A stretch of 60,710 bases of DNA, from positions 1 to 60,710 of the forward strand of contig JAWZSN010000030.1 of NCBI GenBank assembly GCA_033875255.1. The letters are read 5' to 3'. The notes beneath the pieces were generated by a model. It made no database searches, was not told where the DNA came from, and saw nothing but the letters and a program-made list of their open reading frames with translations. Made by a program: the position numbers and the translations under genes. This document shows positions 35,316-44,198 of the stretch, one piece after another. Every line of letters starts with the position of its first letter. Within the stretch, counting starts at the first letter, position 1. Origin of the DNA: Marinimicrococcus sp033875255 (lineage in GTDB: Bacteria > Pseudomonadota > Alphaproteobacteria > Geminicoccales > Geminicoccaceae).

Positions 35316-36085
35316 GACGCTGCTTTGCCCATCATTTCCTCCGGTACGAACGCTCCTGCCGGAATCCCGCCGCCCAGAACATAAGCGTGGTGCAGCGCGT
35401 CGAGCTGGGCCCAGAGCACGTCGCACTTGAACATCAGGGCGTTGCAGACGGCTTCCCGGCTCTCCGGCGAATCGGCATGCTCCCTGACGTAATCCAGCGC
35501 GAATCCGGAGTCGCGCGGCGCCTGCGTCAGCCGGATTCGGAAGTAGCCCATCATCGATTCGCTGACGAAGTCGTAGCCCGCCAGCATCCCAGGAATTCGT
35601 TCCGCATGGATGCCCGGCGCGAACAGCTCGGTGAGTGAGCTTGCCACGGCCTCGAGCAGCGGGCGGTCGGCCACGAAATGCCGGTAGGCATCCACCGCGA
35701 AGCGTACGGCCGGCAGGATCCCCGTCTCGCCGCGCACATAGGTGGAGTCCAGCCCCAGCCCCTCGCACAGCCGCAGCCAGCGCTCGATGCCGCCCTCGCC
35801 ACCTTCCCCCCCGGCTGGCGCGCCGTCATGGTCGAGGATCCGCTGCAGCCATTCGCGGCGCAGCGCGGGGTCGGTGCAGCGGGCGAGAAGGGCCGCGTCC
35901 TTCATCGGGATGCGGCTTTGATAGTAGTAACGATTCAGCGCCCACGCCTGGACCTGTCCCCGGTTCAGGCGGCCGCCGTGGAGCAGGCGGTGGAAGGGGT
36001 GGAGGTTGTGGTAGCGCTCCGCGCCGATCTCGCGCAACGCCCTCTCGAGCTCCTCCGCGCTCGCCAGCCCTGCATAGCGCCTCAT
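35312..36085 (-). CDS. pqqC: Pyrroloquinoline-quinone synthase PqqC
   Basis: A 257-residue cofactorless oxidase that closes the ring and performs the final eight-electron oxidation to PQQ. Motifs include YHNLHPFHRLLHGGRLNRGQ, WALNRYYYQSRIPMKDAA, DGAPAGGEGGEGGIERWLRL, FAVDAYRHFV and ALDYVREHAD. Length and motif order are standard. Overlaps pqqB and pqqD by four bases each. Confidence 0.96.
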   Translation of the reverse strand: MRRYAGLASAEELERALREIGAERYHNLHPFHRLLHGGRLNRGQVQAWALNRYYYQSRIPMKDAALLARCTDPALRREWLQRILDHDGAPAGGEGGEGGIERWLRLCEGLGLDSTYVRGETGILPAVRFAVDAYRHFVADRPLLEAVASSLTELFAPGIHAERIPGMLAGYDFVSESMMGYFRIRLTQAPRDSGFALDYVREHADSPESREAVCNALMFKCDVLWAQLDALHHAYVLGGGIPAGAFVPEEMMGKAAS

Positions 36086-37020
36086 AGGCGGATCTCCATG
36101 CCGTCCTGCGCAACCTCCCAACCGGACGCGGCAAGCTCCCGGCGCTCGGGACTGTCGGCCAGCAGGGCGGGATTGCTGTTGTTGATGTGGATGAACACCC
36201 GCCGGCCGATCGCGGTCTCCGCCAGCCGCGCTACCGCGCCCTCCGGGCCGCTCATGCTGATATGCCCCATCCGGCGGCCGGTCTTGCGGCCGAGACCCTG
36301 GACGATGAGCTCGTCGTCGCGCCACAGCGTGCCGTCCATGAAGAGCAGGTCGGCGCCCGCGACCCGCTCGACCAGCCAGGAGGGGAGGGCGGCACAGTTG
36401 GCCAGATAGACCAGCCGCGCACCGCCGCAATGGATCTCGAGGCCGAGCGCGTCGCCGTCGAGCGCGCCGGTATCGAGCTGCTCGCCCCGGCCGTCCTCGA
36501 GATAGAGGGGCAGCTTGCCGGGCACCGCGAACGGTACGACCACCAGCCCCCCGGCGATCTCGCTGGGCTCCTCCAGTGCGAGCGGCAGGCGGCGGACCAG
36601 CGCGCGGCTCAAGACCTCGAAGATCGGATTGGCGTCCAGCGTGCGCAGGACGCGGGGATGGGCGAGGAGGTCGAACGGCGTCCCCTCGCGCAGCGACAGG
36701 AGCCCCGCCACGGCGTCGACGTCGCCATTGGTGAGGAGCACGGCGCGGATCGGCGAGGAGCGCCCCGGGAGCCGGGGCTGGAGCGGCGGATTGGCCTCGA
36801 TCTGCTGGCGCAGGTCGGGCGAGGCGTTGACCAGGACCCAGCTCTCGCCGTCGGTGCTGAGCGCGATGGAGGCCTGGCTCGCCGGCAGCGCCGCCGGGTC
36901 ACCGGTGCGGGCCCGGCGCGAGGCCGGGCTGCCGTCGTTCCACTGCGGAAAGCCGCCGCCGGCCGCAGCCCCCAGGACCCGCACGAGCAGGCGCGAGCCG
37001 GGACCGCGACCGGCGGCCAT
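36082..37020 (-). CDS. pqqB: PqqB, metallo-beta-lactamase-fold PQQ biosynthesis protein
   Basis: A 312-residue MBL-fold protein that hydroxylates the PqqA-derived intermediate. Start at 37020 (MAAGRGPGSRLLVRVLGAAA) with GGGFPQWN following. Later NASPDLRQQIEANPPLQP, LTNGDVDAVAGLLSLRE and FIHINNSNPAL are typical of PqqB rather than hydrolases. 11 bp downstream of pqqA. Confidence 0.95.
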   Translation of the reverse strand: MAAGRGPGSRLLVRVLGAAAGGGFPQWNDGSPASRRARTGDPAALPASQASIALSTDGESWVLVNASPDLRQQIEANPPLQPRLPGRSSPIRAVLLTNGDVDAVAGLLSLREGTPFDLLAHPRVLRTLDANPIFEVLSRALVRRLPLALEEPSEIAGGLVVVPFAVPGKLPLYLEDGRGEQLDTGALDGDALGLEIHCGGARLVYLANCAALPSWLVERVAGADLLFMDGTLWRDDELIVQGLGRKTGRRMGHISMSGPEGAVARLAETAIGRRVFIHINNSNPALLADSPERRELAASGWEVAQDGMEIRL

Positions 37021-37031
37021 GCCGATCGCGA

Positions 37032-37121
37032 TCAGGCTTCGGCCGGCAGATACATCGTCACTTCCATCCCCACCGGGGTGGAGGTGACCTTGGGCGCGCT
37101 CCAGCTCTTTCTGGTCTTCAT
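37032..37121 (-). CDS. pqqA: PQQ precursor peptide PqqA
   Basis: A 29-residue peptide that is itself the substrate: MKTRKSWSAPKVTSTPVGME then VTMYLPAEA. The conserved Glu and Tyr that become PQQ are spaced E-V-T-M-Y (residues 20-24), as in all PqqA. It opens the pqqABCDE operon. The operon promoter is probably in the 119-bp gap to the LysR gene. Confidence 0.96.
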   Translation of the reverse strand: MKTRKSWSAPKVTSTPVGMEVTMYLPAEA

Positions 37122-37240
37122 TCTCGGTGCTCCCTGTCAGCGCCGGCCGGTCCACCGGCCAGCACCCGGCACTGTGCCAGAGACCGCGCGCCGCGCAGGC
37201 TTTGGCTGCCATAAGCGCGGCCTATGGCCGGCCGCCGCGG

Positions 37241-38224
37241 TCACGGCCGGGCAGGGGCGGGGTCGGCTGCCGCGCGGAGGAACGGCGGTGGATCGGGCAG
37301 CGCTGGCGGCTGGAGGGCCGCCCCGGCTTTCTCGAGGGCGGCGATGAAGCTCTGCCAGGGCTGCACGCGACGATATTGCGGCGGCACCAGCGCCACGATG
37401 GGGCGCTCGAGGCCGGGGGCCGGGTAGAGATCGACGTCGAACAGCGGGCGCCCGTTCAGCCGGGTGGTGAGCAGCGGCACCAGCGCCACCCCGAGCCCGG
37501 CCTCGACCATGGCAAGGGCCGATTCATAGGTCCGGCAGGTCGCGACCGTGGTGTGGCGGGGCAGGGCCCGGCGGTACCATTCCTCGATGCGCCGGTTGTG
37601 CAGGTTGCCGAAGTTGAACTGGATGCAGCGGTACAAAAGCCGCTGCTGCTCGCTCTCCAGCTCGCGCTCCGGGTCGCGTATGCCGGTCAGGTCGAGGCCG
37701 CGCGGCACCGCCAGCGCATAGGGGTCCTGGGTCAGCTCGATCCGCGAGAACGACACCCTGTTGTCGGCCAGCGAGTAGGAGGACAGGAGCGCGATCTGCA
37801 GGTTGCGGCCGTAAAGCTGCTCGAGCGCCTCGGCCGGCGCCAGCTCGTGCACGTCCAGCTCCAGATCCGGCAGCTCGCGCAGCGCCTCGTGGTAGGCGTG
37901 GGGCAGCAGGCATCGGGCCAGCGATGCCAGGGCGCCGACCGCGATCCGCCCGCGCCGGCCCAGCCGGAACTCGGCGAGGCCCGCCTCCGTCTCGTCCACC
38001 TCGGCCAGGATGCCCTCGGCCCGCCGCAACAGGAAGTGTCCGGCGTCGGTCAGCACGAGCTGGTTGTTGATGCGGTCGAACAGCCGGCCGCCGAGGCTGC
38101 TCTCGAGCCGCGCCAGCTGCTGCGAGATGGACGGCTGGGTGAGGCCCAGCTGCTTGGCGGCGCGGGTCAGCGACGGGCTGTGGGCCACCGCCCAGAAGAT
38201 CCGCAGCTGGTGGAGATTGAGCAT
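37241..38224 (-). CDS. LysR-family transcriptional regulator
   Basis: A 327-residue regulator. The N-terminal helix-turn-helix is LTRAAKQLGLTQPSISQQLA in a domain beginning MLNLHQLRIFWAVAHS. The effector-binding domain follows from about residue 90. It is 41 bp downstream of a run of exported protein genes and just upstream of pqqA on the same strand, so it may regulate methanol oxidation and PQQ synthesis; the effector is unknown. Confidence 0.9.
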   Translation of the reverse strand: MLNLHQLRIFWAVAHSPSLTRAAKQLGLTQPSISQQLARLESSLGGRLFDRINNQLVLTDAGHFLLRRAEGILAEVDETEAGLAEFRLGRRGRIAVGALASLARCLLPHAYHEALRELPDLELDVHELAPAEALEQLYGRNLQIALLSSYSLADNRVSFSRIELTQDPYALAVPRGLDLTGIRDPERELESEQQRLLYRCIQFNFGNLHNRRIEEWYRRALPRHTTVATCRTYESALAMVEAGLGVALVPLLTTRLNGRPLFDVDLYPAPGLERPIVALVPPQYRRVQPWQSFIAALEKAGAALQPPALPDPPPFLRAAADPAPARP

Positions 38225-38265
38225 CCCGCCGCTCCGCACCGCCCGCCGCCGCTATGGCGGAACGC

Positions 38266-38616
38266 CTAGAAACATTCGAACTCGGCCTCGATCTGCGCCT
38301 TGCGCAGCCTGTCCACCATCTCCTGCGCCCAGGGCGAGGTCCGGAACATGGTGACCTGGTCGTTGCCGCTCGGCACCAGCCGCATGCGCAGCACCGTCTC
38401 CGCCTTCACATAGTCTTCCCAGGAGACCTCGCGGGCGACGTGGTCGATGGAGCAGGAGCAGCGGCGCAGCGCGTCCTGGGTCGAGCCGTTGGTCGCCATG
38501 CAGCCGAAGACATAGTCGGCCACCGCTTCCGTCGGATAGTCGGCGGGTGCGGCCCCTGCGGCGGCCGGAAGGACCAGCAGGGCGCCGGCGAGAAGCGCCC
38601 GCGTCAGCCGTCTCAT
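38266..38616 (-). CDS. Exported cysteine-containing protein of unknown function
   Basis: A 116-residue protein with a signal peptide (MRRLTRALLAGALLVLPAAA). The mature part has DYVFGCMATNG, then ALRRCSCSID, giving three close cysteines, and a final Cys two residues from the end. Small Cys-containing exported proteins like this accompany quinoprotein alcohol dehydrogenases, but I cannot name the family. Its ATGA start overlaps the upstream gene's stop. Confidence 0.75.
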   Translation of the reverse strand: MRRLTRALLAGALLVLPAAAGAAPADYPTEAVADYVFGCMATNGSTQDALRRCSCSIDHVAREVSWEDYVKAETVLRMRLVPSGNDQVTMFRTSPWAQEMVDRLRKAQIEAEFECF

Positions 38617-39275
38617 CGCTCCATCCCCTCGAAGGTCATGCTCTTCTCGAGCAGCAGCTCGCCGGTGACCGGATCGGGAGTCGTGGCGGCGATGCGGTAG
38701 AGCCCGCCGGGAATGCCGTCCGCCACCACGAACTCGTAGATCTTGTCGCGAAAGCCCGGGAAGCGCGCGATGTTGGGATCGTTGCGAAAGGGCCGGATCC
38801 GCACCCGCGTCGCCGCGATCTCGTGGCCATCGAGCTGCACCGTCACCGCCTCGGCCTCGGCCGGCACATTGAAGGCCATACGGATCTGCTGCTGGAAATA
38901 GAGCGGGGCGCCGCCTGTGCGCCTGCCCATCTCGTTGACGTCGCGCTGCAGGAACACCAGCACCAGCGGGTTCTGGCTGCTCGCCGCGACGGGCCCGAGC
39001 TCCCGCCTGGCGTCCCCCCAGGGGATGTCGAACCAGATCTCCTTCTCCCCGGCTGCCGCCGCCGCGCGCACCTCCATGAGCGCTTCGTCGGCCGAGGGCT
39101 CGGCGGCATCCTTGCCGCGGGACTCGATGCGGTAGTGGAGCCTGGCGGGGGCTTCCAGTCCGGCCAGCAGCCCGCGCTCGAACACCAGCTCGGTAACGGT
39201 GCTCCCGGCTGCCGGGGCGACGGCAGTGCCATGCAGCAGCACCGCCGCGGCAAGGGCGGTGGCGGCACGTCTCAC
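38613..39275 (-). CDS. Exported protein of unknown function in the PQQ region
   Basis: A 220-residue protein with a GTG start at 39275 overlapping the previous stop (GTGA). Signal sequence RRAATALAAAVLLHGTAVAP. The mature part is beta-rich, with LVLVFLQRDVNEMGRR, PLYFQQQIRMAFNV and a C-terminal YEFVVADGIPGGLYRIAATT. No enzyme motif. Linked by overlaps to exported genes on each side, so the three form one translational unit. Confidence 0.75.
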   Translation of the reverse strand: MRRAATALAAAVLLHGTAVAPAAGSTVTELVFERGLLAGLEAPARLHYRIESRGKDAAEPSADEALMEVRAAAAAGEKEIWFDIPWGDARRELGPVAASSQNPLVLVFLQRDVNEMGRRTGGAPLYFQQQIRMAFNVPAEAEAVTVQLDGHEIAATRVRIRPFRNDPNIARFPGFRDKIYEFVVADGIPGGLYRIAATTPDPVTGELLLEKSMTFEGMER

Positions 39276-39889
39276 GGCAGATTCCCCGCCATCATGCGCC
39301 CGAGCGCGAAGGCACGCTGCTCCAGGAGCACCGGCTCCTCGCAGAGCTGCCGCAGGAGCGCCTGGCGATCCTCGTAGACCCGCAGGTCCCAGTCGCGCTG
39401 CTCCTTGCGCTCGGCCAGCTCGGGCGGCACCTCGCTCCCGCGGCCCGGCGGCAGGCCCTTCAGCTCGTGGCTCTCCTCGGCGATACGGGTGGCCAGCGCC
39501 TGCTGGCGCTGCGCATAGCGGCGGATGCCCCGGATCATGTCGGCGCGGGCGCCGTTGATCAGCTCGAGCACGCCCTTTGCCAGATCCGCAAGCCTTGCGG
39601 CGCGGTGGTCCGCCGGCACGCCGGCGGCGAAGGAGCCGATCGCCTCGCCGGCCGCGTCGAGCGGCATCTTGCGACCCGCCAGCTCGAGGGCGAGGCTGGC
39701 GGTCTCCGGGTCGGTCTGCCATCCATGGCCGGAAGCGGGCGGCCCGCTCCAGACTTGCCCGAGCGCGAGCTCCGGCACGAGCCGCTGGACGCATGGCCAG
39801 TCCGTCGTGACGGCCTGGCCGAGGGCGGCGCCCTTCGGCAGGGCGAGCAAGGCTGCAGCCAGGAAGCCCGCGCAAAGACAGCGTCTCAT
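39272..39889 (-). CDS. Exported helical protein of unknown function in the PQQ region
   Basis: A 205-residue protein. ATG 39889 begins MRRCLCAGFLAAALLALP, a signal peptide, and the mature protein is mostly helical with WPCVQRLVPELALGQVWSGP near the start and RRYAQRQQALATRIAEES in the middle. Not recognised. First of three overlapping exported genes; separated by 117 bp from the beta-propeller gene upstream. Confidence 0.75.
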   Translation of the reverse strand: MRRCLCAGFLAAALLALPKGAALGQAVTTDWPCVQRLVPELALGQVWSGPPASGHGWQTDPETASLALELAGRKMPLDAAGEAIGSFAAGVPADHRAARLADLAKGVLELINGARADMIRGIRRYAQRQQALATRIAEESHELKGLPPGRGSEVPPELAERKEQRDWDLRVYEDRQALLRQLCEEPVLLEQRAFALGRMMAGNLP

Positions 39890-40006
39890 GCTTTTCCCGT
39901 CATTCCTGCGCCCGGTCGCCCCGAGATCGGTGGACCGACCCCCCATGCTCTGGTAGGCGCGCCGCGGGCTGTCGGTCAAGCTCCGTCGCCCCGGGCGCCG
40001 GCCGCG

Positions 40007-40975
40007 TCAGTCTCGGACCGCCACCCCCCAGGGAAACCGGCCGACGCCGATCGAGCGGAGCACCTTGCGCGCCTTGACGTCGATCACCGAGATGTCGTTG
40101 CTGACCCCGTTGGTAGAGTAGATGAAGGCCTCGTCCGGGCTGAAGGCGAGCTGCCAGACACGCTGCCCCACGAGCAGATAGTCGAGCACCTCGTAGGTCT
40201 GCGCGTCTACCACCGCCACGCGGTTGGCGGGTCCCAGCGCCACGAAGGCGAGGCTGCGGTCGCGCGTCACCCGCACGCCCACCGGCTGCACCGCTTCACG
40301 CGGCACGCCCTGAACGCTGAAGGCGATCTTGTGCGTCACCCCGCGGGCGGCGGCGTCGATCACCGACACGGTGCCGCCGATCTCCGCGCTGACCCAGACC
40401 TCGGCGTCGTCGGAAGTCCACTCGGCGAAGCGCGGTCGCTGGTCGACCAGGACATTGTCGGTGATCTCGAGGCTCTCGCTGTCGATGAAATGCGCCATGT
40501 TGGTGGTCTCGGAGGTGTTGACGACCCACCGCCCGTCGTGGCTGACCCCCATCCCCTCGGGCTCCACCCCCACCGGGATCTCGGCCACGACGTTGCGGCT
40601 GGCGACGTCGACCACGGTCACCATGTTGTCGTCCTCGTTGGCGACGTAGATCAGGCTGCCGTCGGGCGACAGGTCGAGCAGCTCGGGATCGGGGCCGGAA
40701 GGAAGCTGGGCCACGATCTTGCGGCTCTGCGTGTCGAGGATCTGGATGATGTCGTCGTCGGAGGCGCAGATATAGAGGTGCCGGCCGTCCGGGCTGAGCG
40801 CGATGCCTCGCGGCCGGTTGCCGACCGGCACCGTCGCGCTCACCTCGAGGCTGGCGCCGTCGATGATGGTGATGCTGTTGCCCTTCTCGTTCGAGACGTA
40901 GATCTCGCGGGCCTCGGCGGCGGCGCCGGCCAGCAGCAGGGCCATGGCGGCCACGGGCAGAACGCGCTTGGTCAT
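40007..40975 (-). CDS. PQQ-associated YVTN beta-propeller protein
   Basis: A 322-residue exported protein (MTKRVLPVAAMALLLAGAAA) made of repeated blades: ISVSNEKGNSITIID-like, GIALSPDGRHLYIC, DLSPDGSLIYVANE, MGVSHDGRWVV and SPDEAFIYSTNGVSN. It belongs to the family of propeller proteins repeatedly found in PQQ-dependent catabolic loci. Partner of the binding protein upstream, whose stop overlaps its start (ATGA). Role unproven, probably a periplasmic scaffold. Confidence 0.88.
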   Translation of the reverse strand: MTKRVLPVAAMALLLAGAAAEAREIYVSNEKGNSITIIDGASLEVSATVPVGNRPRGIALSPDGRHLYICASDDDIIQILDTQSRKIVAQLPSGPDPELLDLSPDGSLIYVANEDDNMVTVVDVASRNVVAEIPVGVEPEGMGVSHDGRWVVNTSETTNMAHFIDSESLEITDNVLVDQRPRFAEWTSDDAEVWVSAEIGGTVSVIDAAARGVTHKIAFSVQGVPREAVQPVGVRVTRDRSLAFVALGPANRVAVVDAQTYEVLDYLLVGQRVWQLAFSPDEAFIYSTNGVSNDISVIDVKARKVLRSIGVGRFPWGVAVRD

Positions 40976-42183
40976 GGTGCCTCCTCGGGATTCAGCCGGC
41001 AGCGGCTTTCGGGCTCGTCATGGCCCAGCGTGTCGAGGGGGGTGCGCCGGTGCAGGAACTGGTCCTGGGGCGACACCGATACCAGCATGCGCGGTGTTAC
41101 CAGGAGGATCGGCTGGCGCATCTGCTGGTTCCAGCGACGAAAGCTCAAGGCCTGGCCCTTGAAGGCGCCGAGCTGGAACGCGTCGCTCACGAGATAGGCG
41201 CGCAGCTCTGCCGGATCGGCGCTGCCGGTGCGGGTCACCGCCTCGCCGAAGGCGCGCACCGCCGTCCAGGCATTGTAGTCGCCTTCTGCCATCGGCCGCC
41301 CGGCGAAGGCCTCGAAGCGGCGCTGAAGCTGCGTTCCGCCCCATTGCTCGTGCACGCGACTCCACGCGCTCGGCACGAGGCCGGCGCTGCCCGCGACCGG
41401 CCGCGGCAGCCAGCCATTGTAGGGCAGATACTCGGCGAAGACGTCGGATTCGTCGGCGGCGAGGATGACGTCGTGCTCGGGCGCGTCCTGGGTGAAGACC
41501 GGGAGCTGGCGCTGGACCTGGACATGGCCGCTGTCGGTGCGCCGCGCCCCGCCAGTGTCCTCGAAGACCTTCTCCGCCACGATCTTGGCGCCGTAGCGCG
41601 CGGCCGCGCGGCGGTAGGCCTCGGCGAGCAGCGCGTCCGCAGGATGGGAGCCGTACACCAAGAGCCAGCTTCTCCAGCGTTTCCACAAGAGATACTGGGC
41701 AAGCGCGTCGGCCTTCATCGCCCGCGAGGGGGCCACATGGAAGACCGCCGCCGAGCATTGCTCGGTGCGCAGCCGGTCGTCCTCGGCGCGGGTGCTCAGG
41801 ACCACCGCTCCCGCCTCCTCGGCCAGCGGCGCGATCGCCAGGATCGCGTCGGCCGGCAGATGGGCCACGAAGAGGCGCTCGCCCGCGTCCAGCGCCTCGG
41901 CGAAGGCGATCCGCGGATCGTCGCCACGCGGCACGACACGCTCGCTCAAGCGGTAGTCGTGCTTGAGGAACCGTCCGGTGGTCCGGTTGTCCTCGAGCCC
42001 GAGGCGCGCTCCCTGCAGCCCCTCGTCCTCGAGGACCGGCTCGGCCAGCGACAAAGGCAGGCGCGGCTGCGGCTCGGTGGCAAAGAAGCTAAGAGGGATC
42101 TCGAGCGGCGCCGTCTGTGCCACGAGCGTGGCCGGCACGAGCGCCATGGCGAGAAGCGCCCCTTGCAGGACGAGACGCCGCAT
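40972..42183 (-). CDS. PQQ-associated ABC-type substrate-binding protein
   Basis: A 403-residue periplasmic binding-fold protein with signal peptide MRRLVLQGALLAMALVPATL. It resembles the branched-chain amino-acid-type binding proteins of PQQ-dependent catabolic loci: FVAHLPADAILAIAPLAEEA, CSAAVFHVAPSRAMKADALA, LLVYGSHPAD. The usual ATPase and permease partners are not in this window. The protein may therefore act as a soluble sensor or carrier. Confidence 0.85.
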   Translation of the reverse strand: MRRLVLQGALLAMALVPATLVAQTAPLEIPLSFFATEPQPRLPLSLAEPVLEDEGLQGARLGLEDNRTTGRFLKHDYRLSERVVPRGDDPRIAFAEALDAGERLFVAHLPADAILAIAPLAEEAGAVVLSTRAEDDRLRTEQCSAAVFHVAPSRAMKADALAQYLLWKRWRSWLLVYGSHPADALLAEAYRRAAARYGAKIVAEKVFEDTGGARRTDSGHVQVQRQLPVFTQDAPEHDVILAADESDVFAEYLPYNGWLPRPVAGSAGLVPSAWSRVHEQWGGTQLQRRFEAFAGRPMAEGDYNAWTAVRAFGEAVTRTGSADPAELRAYLVSDAFQLGAFKGQALSFRRWNQQMRQPILLVTPRMLVSVSPQDQFLHRRTPLDTLGHDEPESRCRLNPEEAP

Positions 42184-42373
42184 GTCTGCCTCCCAGTCGG
42201 CCGCCCTGTCCCCCGCCGTGCATACGACGGCAGCCAGTCTTTGCCTATAAAACCTTGGCGCGCTTGTAAAGCGCAGGCGATTGCCGCACTTCAAACGGTG
42301 ACGGGGAGGCACAGCTCGCCTCCCGAGATCAGATGGCGGCAGGCAAACCGCCACGGCAACCGGGGAGGCTGCA

Positions 42374-43516
42374 GTGACGGCAACAAGACGGCGCACGGAA
42401 GAACCGTGGCGGGTGGGGGTGCTTTTCTCCTGCAGCGGCCCCCTGGCACTCATCGAGCAGACCCAGCTCAAGGGCACCTTGCTGGCGATCGAGGAGATCA
42501 ACGAGGCCGGCGGCGTCGACGGGCGCGAGGTGGTGCCCGTGATCTACGATCCGGGCTCCGACGACGCCTCCTTTGCGGCGCATGCCCAGCGCCTGATGCT
42601 CGACGACCAGGTGAGCTGCATCTTCGGCTGCTACGCGTCGAGCAGCCGCAAGGCGGTGCTGCCGGTGGTCGAGCGCCTCGACGGGCTGCTGTGGTACCCG
42701 ACCCTCTACGAGGGCTTCGAGAACTCTGCCAACGTGGTCTACACCGGCGCAGCGCCGAACCAGAACAGCCTGGCGCTGTGCAACCATCTGCTGGGGCGGC
42801 ACGGGCAGCGCTTCTTCTTCGTCGGCTCCGACTACGTCTACCCGCGCGAATCCAACCGGGTCATGCGCGCGTTCATCGAGGCCGGCGGCGGCGAGGTGGT
42901 GGGCGAGGCCTATGCGCCGCTCAGGGCCGCGCGGCACGACTTCGTGCCGATCGTCCGGCAGATCCGCACGACGGCGCCCGACATCGTCTTCTCGACCGTG
43001 GTCGGCCAGGCCACGAAATTCTTCTACCAGTGCTTTGCCGAGGCGGGGCTCGAGGCTGCGAGGATGCCGATCGCCAGCCTCACCACGAGCGAGACCGAGG
43101 TGCGCGCCATGGGACACGACGTGGCTCGCGGCCATCTCACCGCCGCCTCCTACTTCCAGGGGGTGGGCGGCAGCTCCAACAGGGATTTCCTGGCGCGCTT
43201 CCGCAAGCGTTTCGGCGAGCGCGAGCCCGCCAACATGTGTGCCGAGGCGGCCTACTTCCAGATGCACCTGTTCAGCCGTGCCCTGGCAGCGGCCGGCACG
43301 ATGGAAAGCGACGTGCTGCGGGCCTGCCTCGCCGGCCTCGAGCTCGAGGCGCCGCAAGGGCCCGTGCAGATGGCGTCGCGCTCCGGCCACGCCCGCCTGT
43401 GGACCCGCATCGGCCGGGTCGACGACAGCGGCGAGTTCGAGATCATTGCCGAAGCGGGCGGGCCGACGCCCGCCGATCCCTATCTGGTGTCCCATGACCG
43501 CAACCCGACCAGCTGA
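42374..43516 (+). CDS. amiC: Amide sensor AmiC
   Basis: A 380-residue binding-fold protein starting with GTG 42374 and without a signal peptide. It is therefore cytoplasmic, as in Pseudomonas AmiC. Motifs: VGVLFSCSGPLALIEQTQLK, IFGCYASSSRKAVLPV, NVVYTGAAPNQNS and CAEAAYFQMHLFSRAL. Without amide it should hold AmiR inactive; amide binding frees it. The stop overlaps the amiR start by 23 bp, ensuring stoichiometric production. Confidence 0.93.
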   Translation: MTATRRRTEEPWRVGVLFSCSGPLALIEQTQLKGTLLAIEEINEAGGVDGREVVPVIYDPGSDDASFAAHAQRLMLDDQVSCIFGCYASSSRKAVLPVVERLDGLLWYPTLYEGFENSANVVYTGAAPNQNSLALCNHLLGRHGQRFFFVGSDYVYPRESNRVMRAFIEAGGGEVVGEAYAPLRAARHDFVPIVRQIRTTAPDIVFSTVVGQATKFFYQCFAEAGLEAARMPIASLTTSETEVRAMGHDVARGHLTAASYFQGVGGSSNRDFLARFRKRFGEREPANMCAEAAYFQMHLFSRALAAAGTMESDVLRACLAGLELEAPQGPVQMASRSGHARLWTRIGRVDDSGEFEIIAEAGGPTPADPYLVSHDRNPTS

Positions 43517-44090
43517 CCCGCTCCCGCGCGAGCTCGCCCGCCTGCGCATCGTCATGGCCGTTCCGCCCGAGGAGGCCATGCACGAGGCCATCCGCGAGCT
43601 GCAGCGGACCCGTGCCGAGCTGCAGCATGTCTGGCCGATGCCGGCGCGCCTGCCGGCCGACGCGGACGTGCTGGTGTGCAGCCACGAGGAGCGGCTGGCC
43701 GAGCGGCTGCCGTGGACCATCGGCCAGCCTACGGCAGCGCTCGTCGTGCTGCTCCCCCAGGGTCGGCCGGTCGACTATCGCCGCTTGCGCGACACCGCCC
43801 CGCACGCGGTCGCGGCGCGGCCGCTGGCGCCCGGGGCGCTCACCGCCGCCCTCGTCGTCGGCCACAGCGCGTTCCGCTACGAGCAGCGCCTGCACCAGCG
43901 CATCGCCGGGCTCGACGAGACGGTAAAGGCGCTGCGCAGCATCGAGCGGGCCAAGGCGCTGCTCATGGAGCGCCGGCAGATGAGCGAGGAGGACGCGTGG
44001 CGGCACATGCGCGACATGGCGATGCGGCTGCGCGTGCCGGTCGCCAAGGTGGCTGCCACCCTTGTTGACAGTGCACCGCTCCTGAAGTAG
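43494..44090 (+). CDS. amiR: ANTAR-type antiterminator AmiR
   Basis: A 198-residue RNA-binding regulator. The first about 125 residues form a receiver-like (pseudo-receiver) domain lacking the usual phosphoacceptor Asp, followed by a coiled helix and the ANTAR domain: LRSIERAKALLMERRQMSEE, then WRHMRDMAMRLRVPVAKVAA. When released by AmiC it should stabilise the two-hairpin RNA at 44108-44151 and prevent termination ahead of fmdA. Confidence 0.9.
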   Translation: MTATRPADPLPRELARLRIVMAVPPEEAMHEAIRELQRTRAELQHVWPMPARLPADADVLVCSHEERLAERLPWTIGQPTAALVVLLPQGRPVDYRRLRDTAPHAVAARPLAPGALTAALVVGHSAFRYEQRLHQRIAGLDETVKALRSIERAKALLMERRQMSEEDAWRHMRDMAMRLRVPVAKVAATLVDSAPLLK

Positions 44091-44107
44091 CGCTGGTCTC
44101 GTCTTCA

Positions 44108-44151
44108 GCGGCAACGGCGCCGCGAACAATCCAAATCGGGCAACGACGCCC
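44108..44151 (+). promoter_or_regulatory. ANTAR target: twin hexaloop hairpins in the fmdA leader
   Basis: Two hairpins with six-base loops. P1 is GCGGC-AACGGC-GCCGC (44108-44123), P2 is GGGC-AACGAC-GCCC (44138-44151), separated by 14 bases. Both loops have A at position 1 and G at position 4, the rule for ANTAR recognition. P2's right arm is part of the terminator that follows, so the structures exclude each other. Confidence 0.8.
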
Positions 44152-44198
44152 CCCGGAACGTGGTGATCCCCTTCAGGATCGCCTGCCGGGGGCTTTTT
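44148..44198 (+). terminator. Intrinsic terminator in the fmdA leader (antitermination target)
   Basis: A GC stem, GCCCCCCGG (44148-44156) with CCGGGGGC (44186-44193), is followed at once by TTTTT. Inside the loop a smaller GATCC/GGATC hairpin is possible. It would stop transcription after amiR unless AmiR favours hairpin P2. The 187 bases from here to the fmdA ATG carry no other signal I can name. Confidence 0.8.

Noticed and set aside
38613..39875. A 420-codon frame extending far upstream of the 220-residue exported protein
   Set aside because: The first 200 codons overlap another exported gene in a different frame and show shadow composition; the signal peptide begins at GTG 39275.
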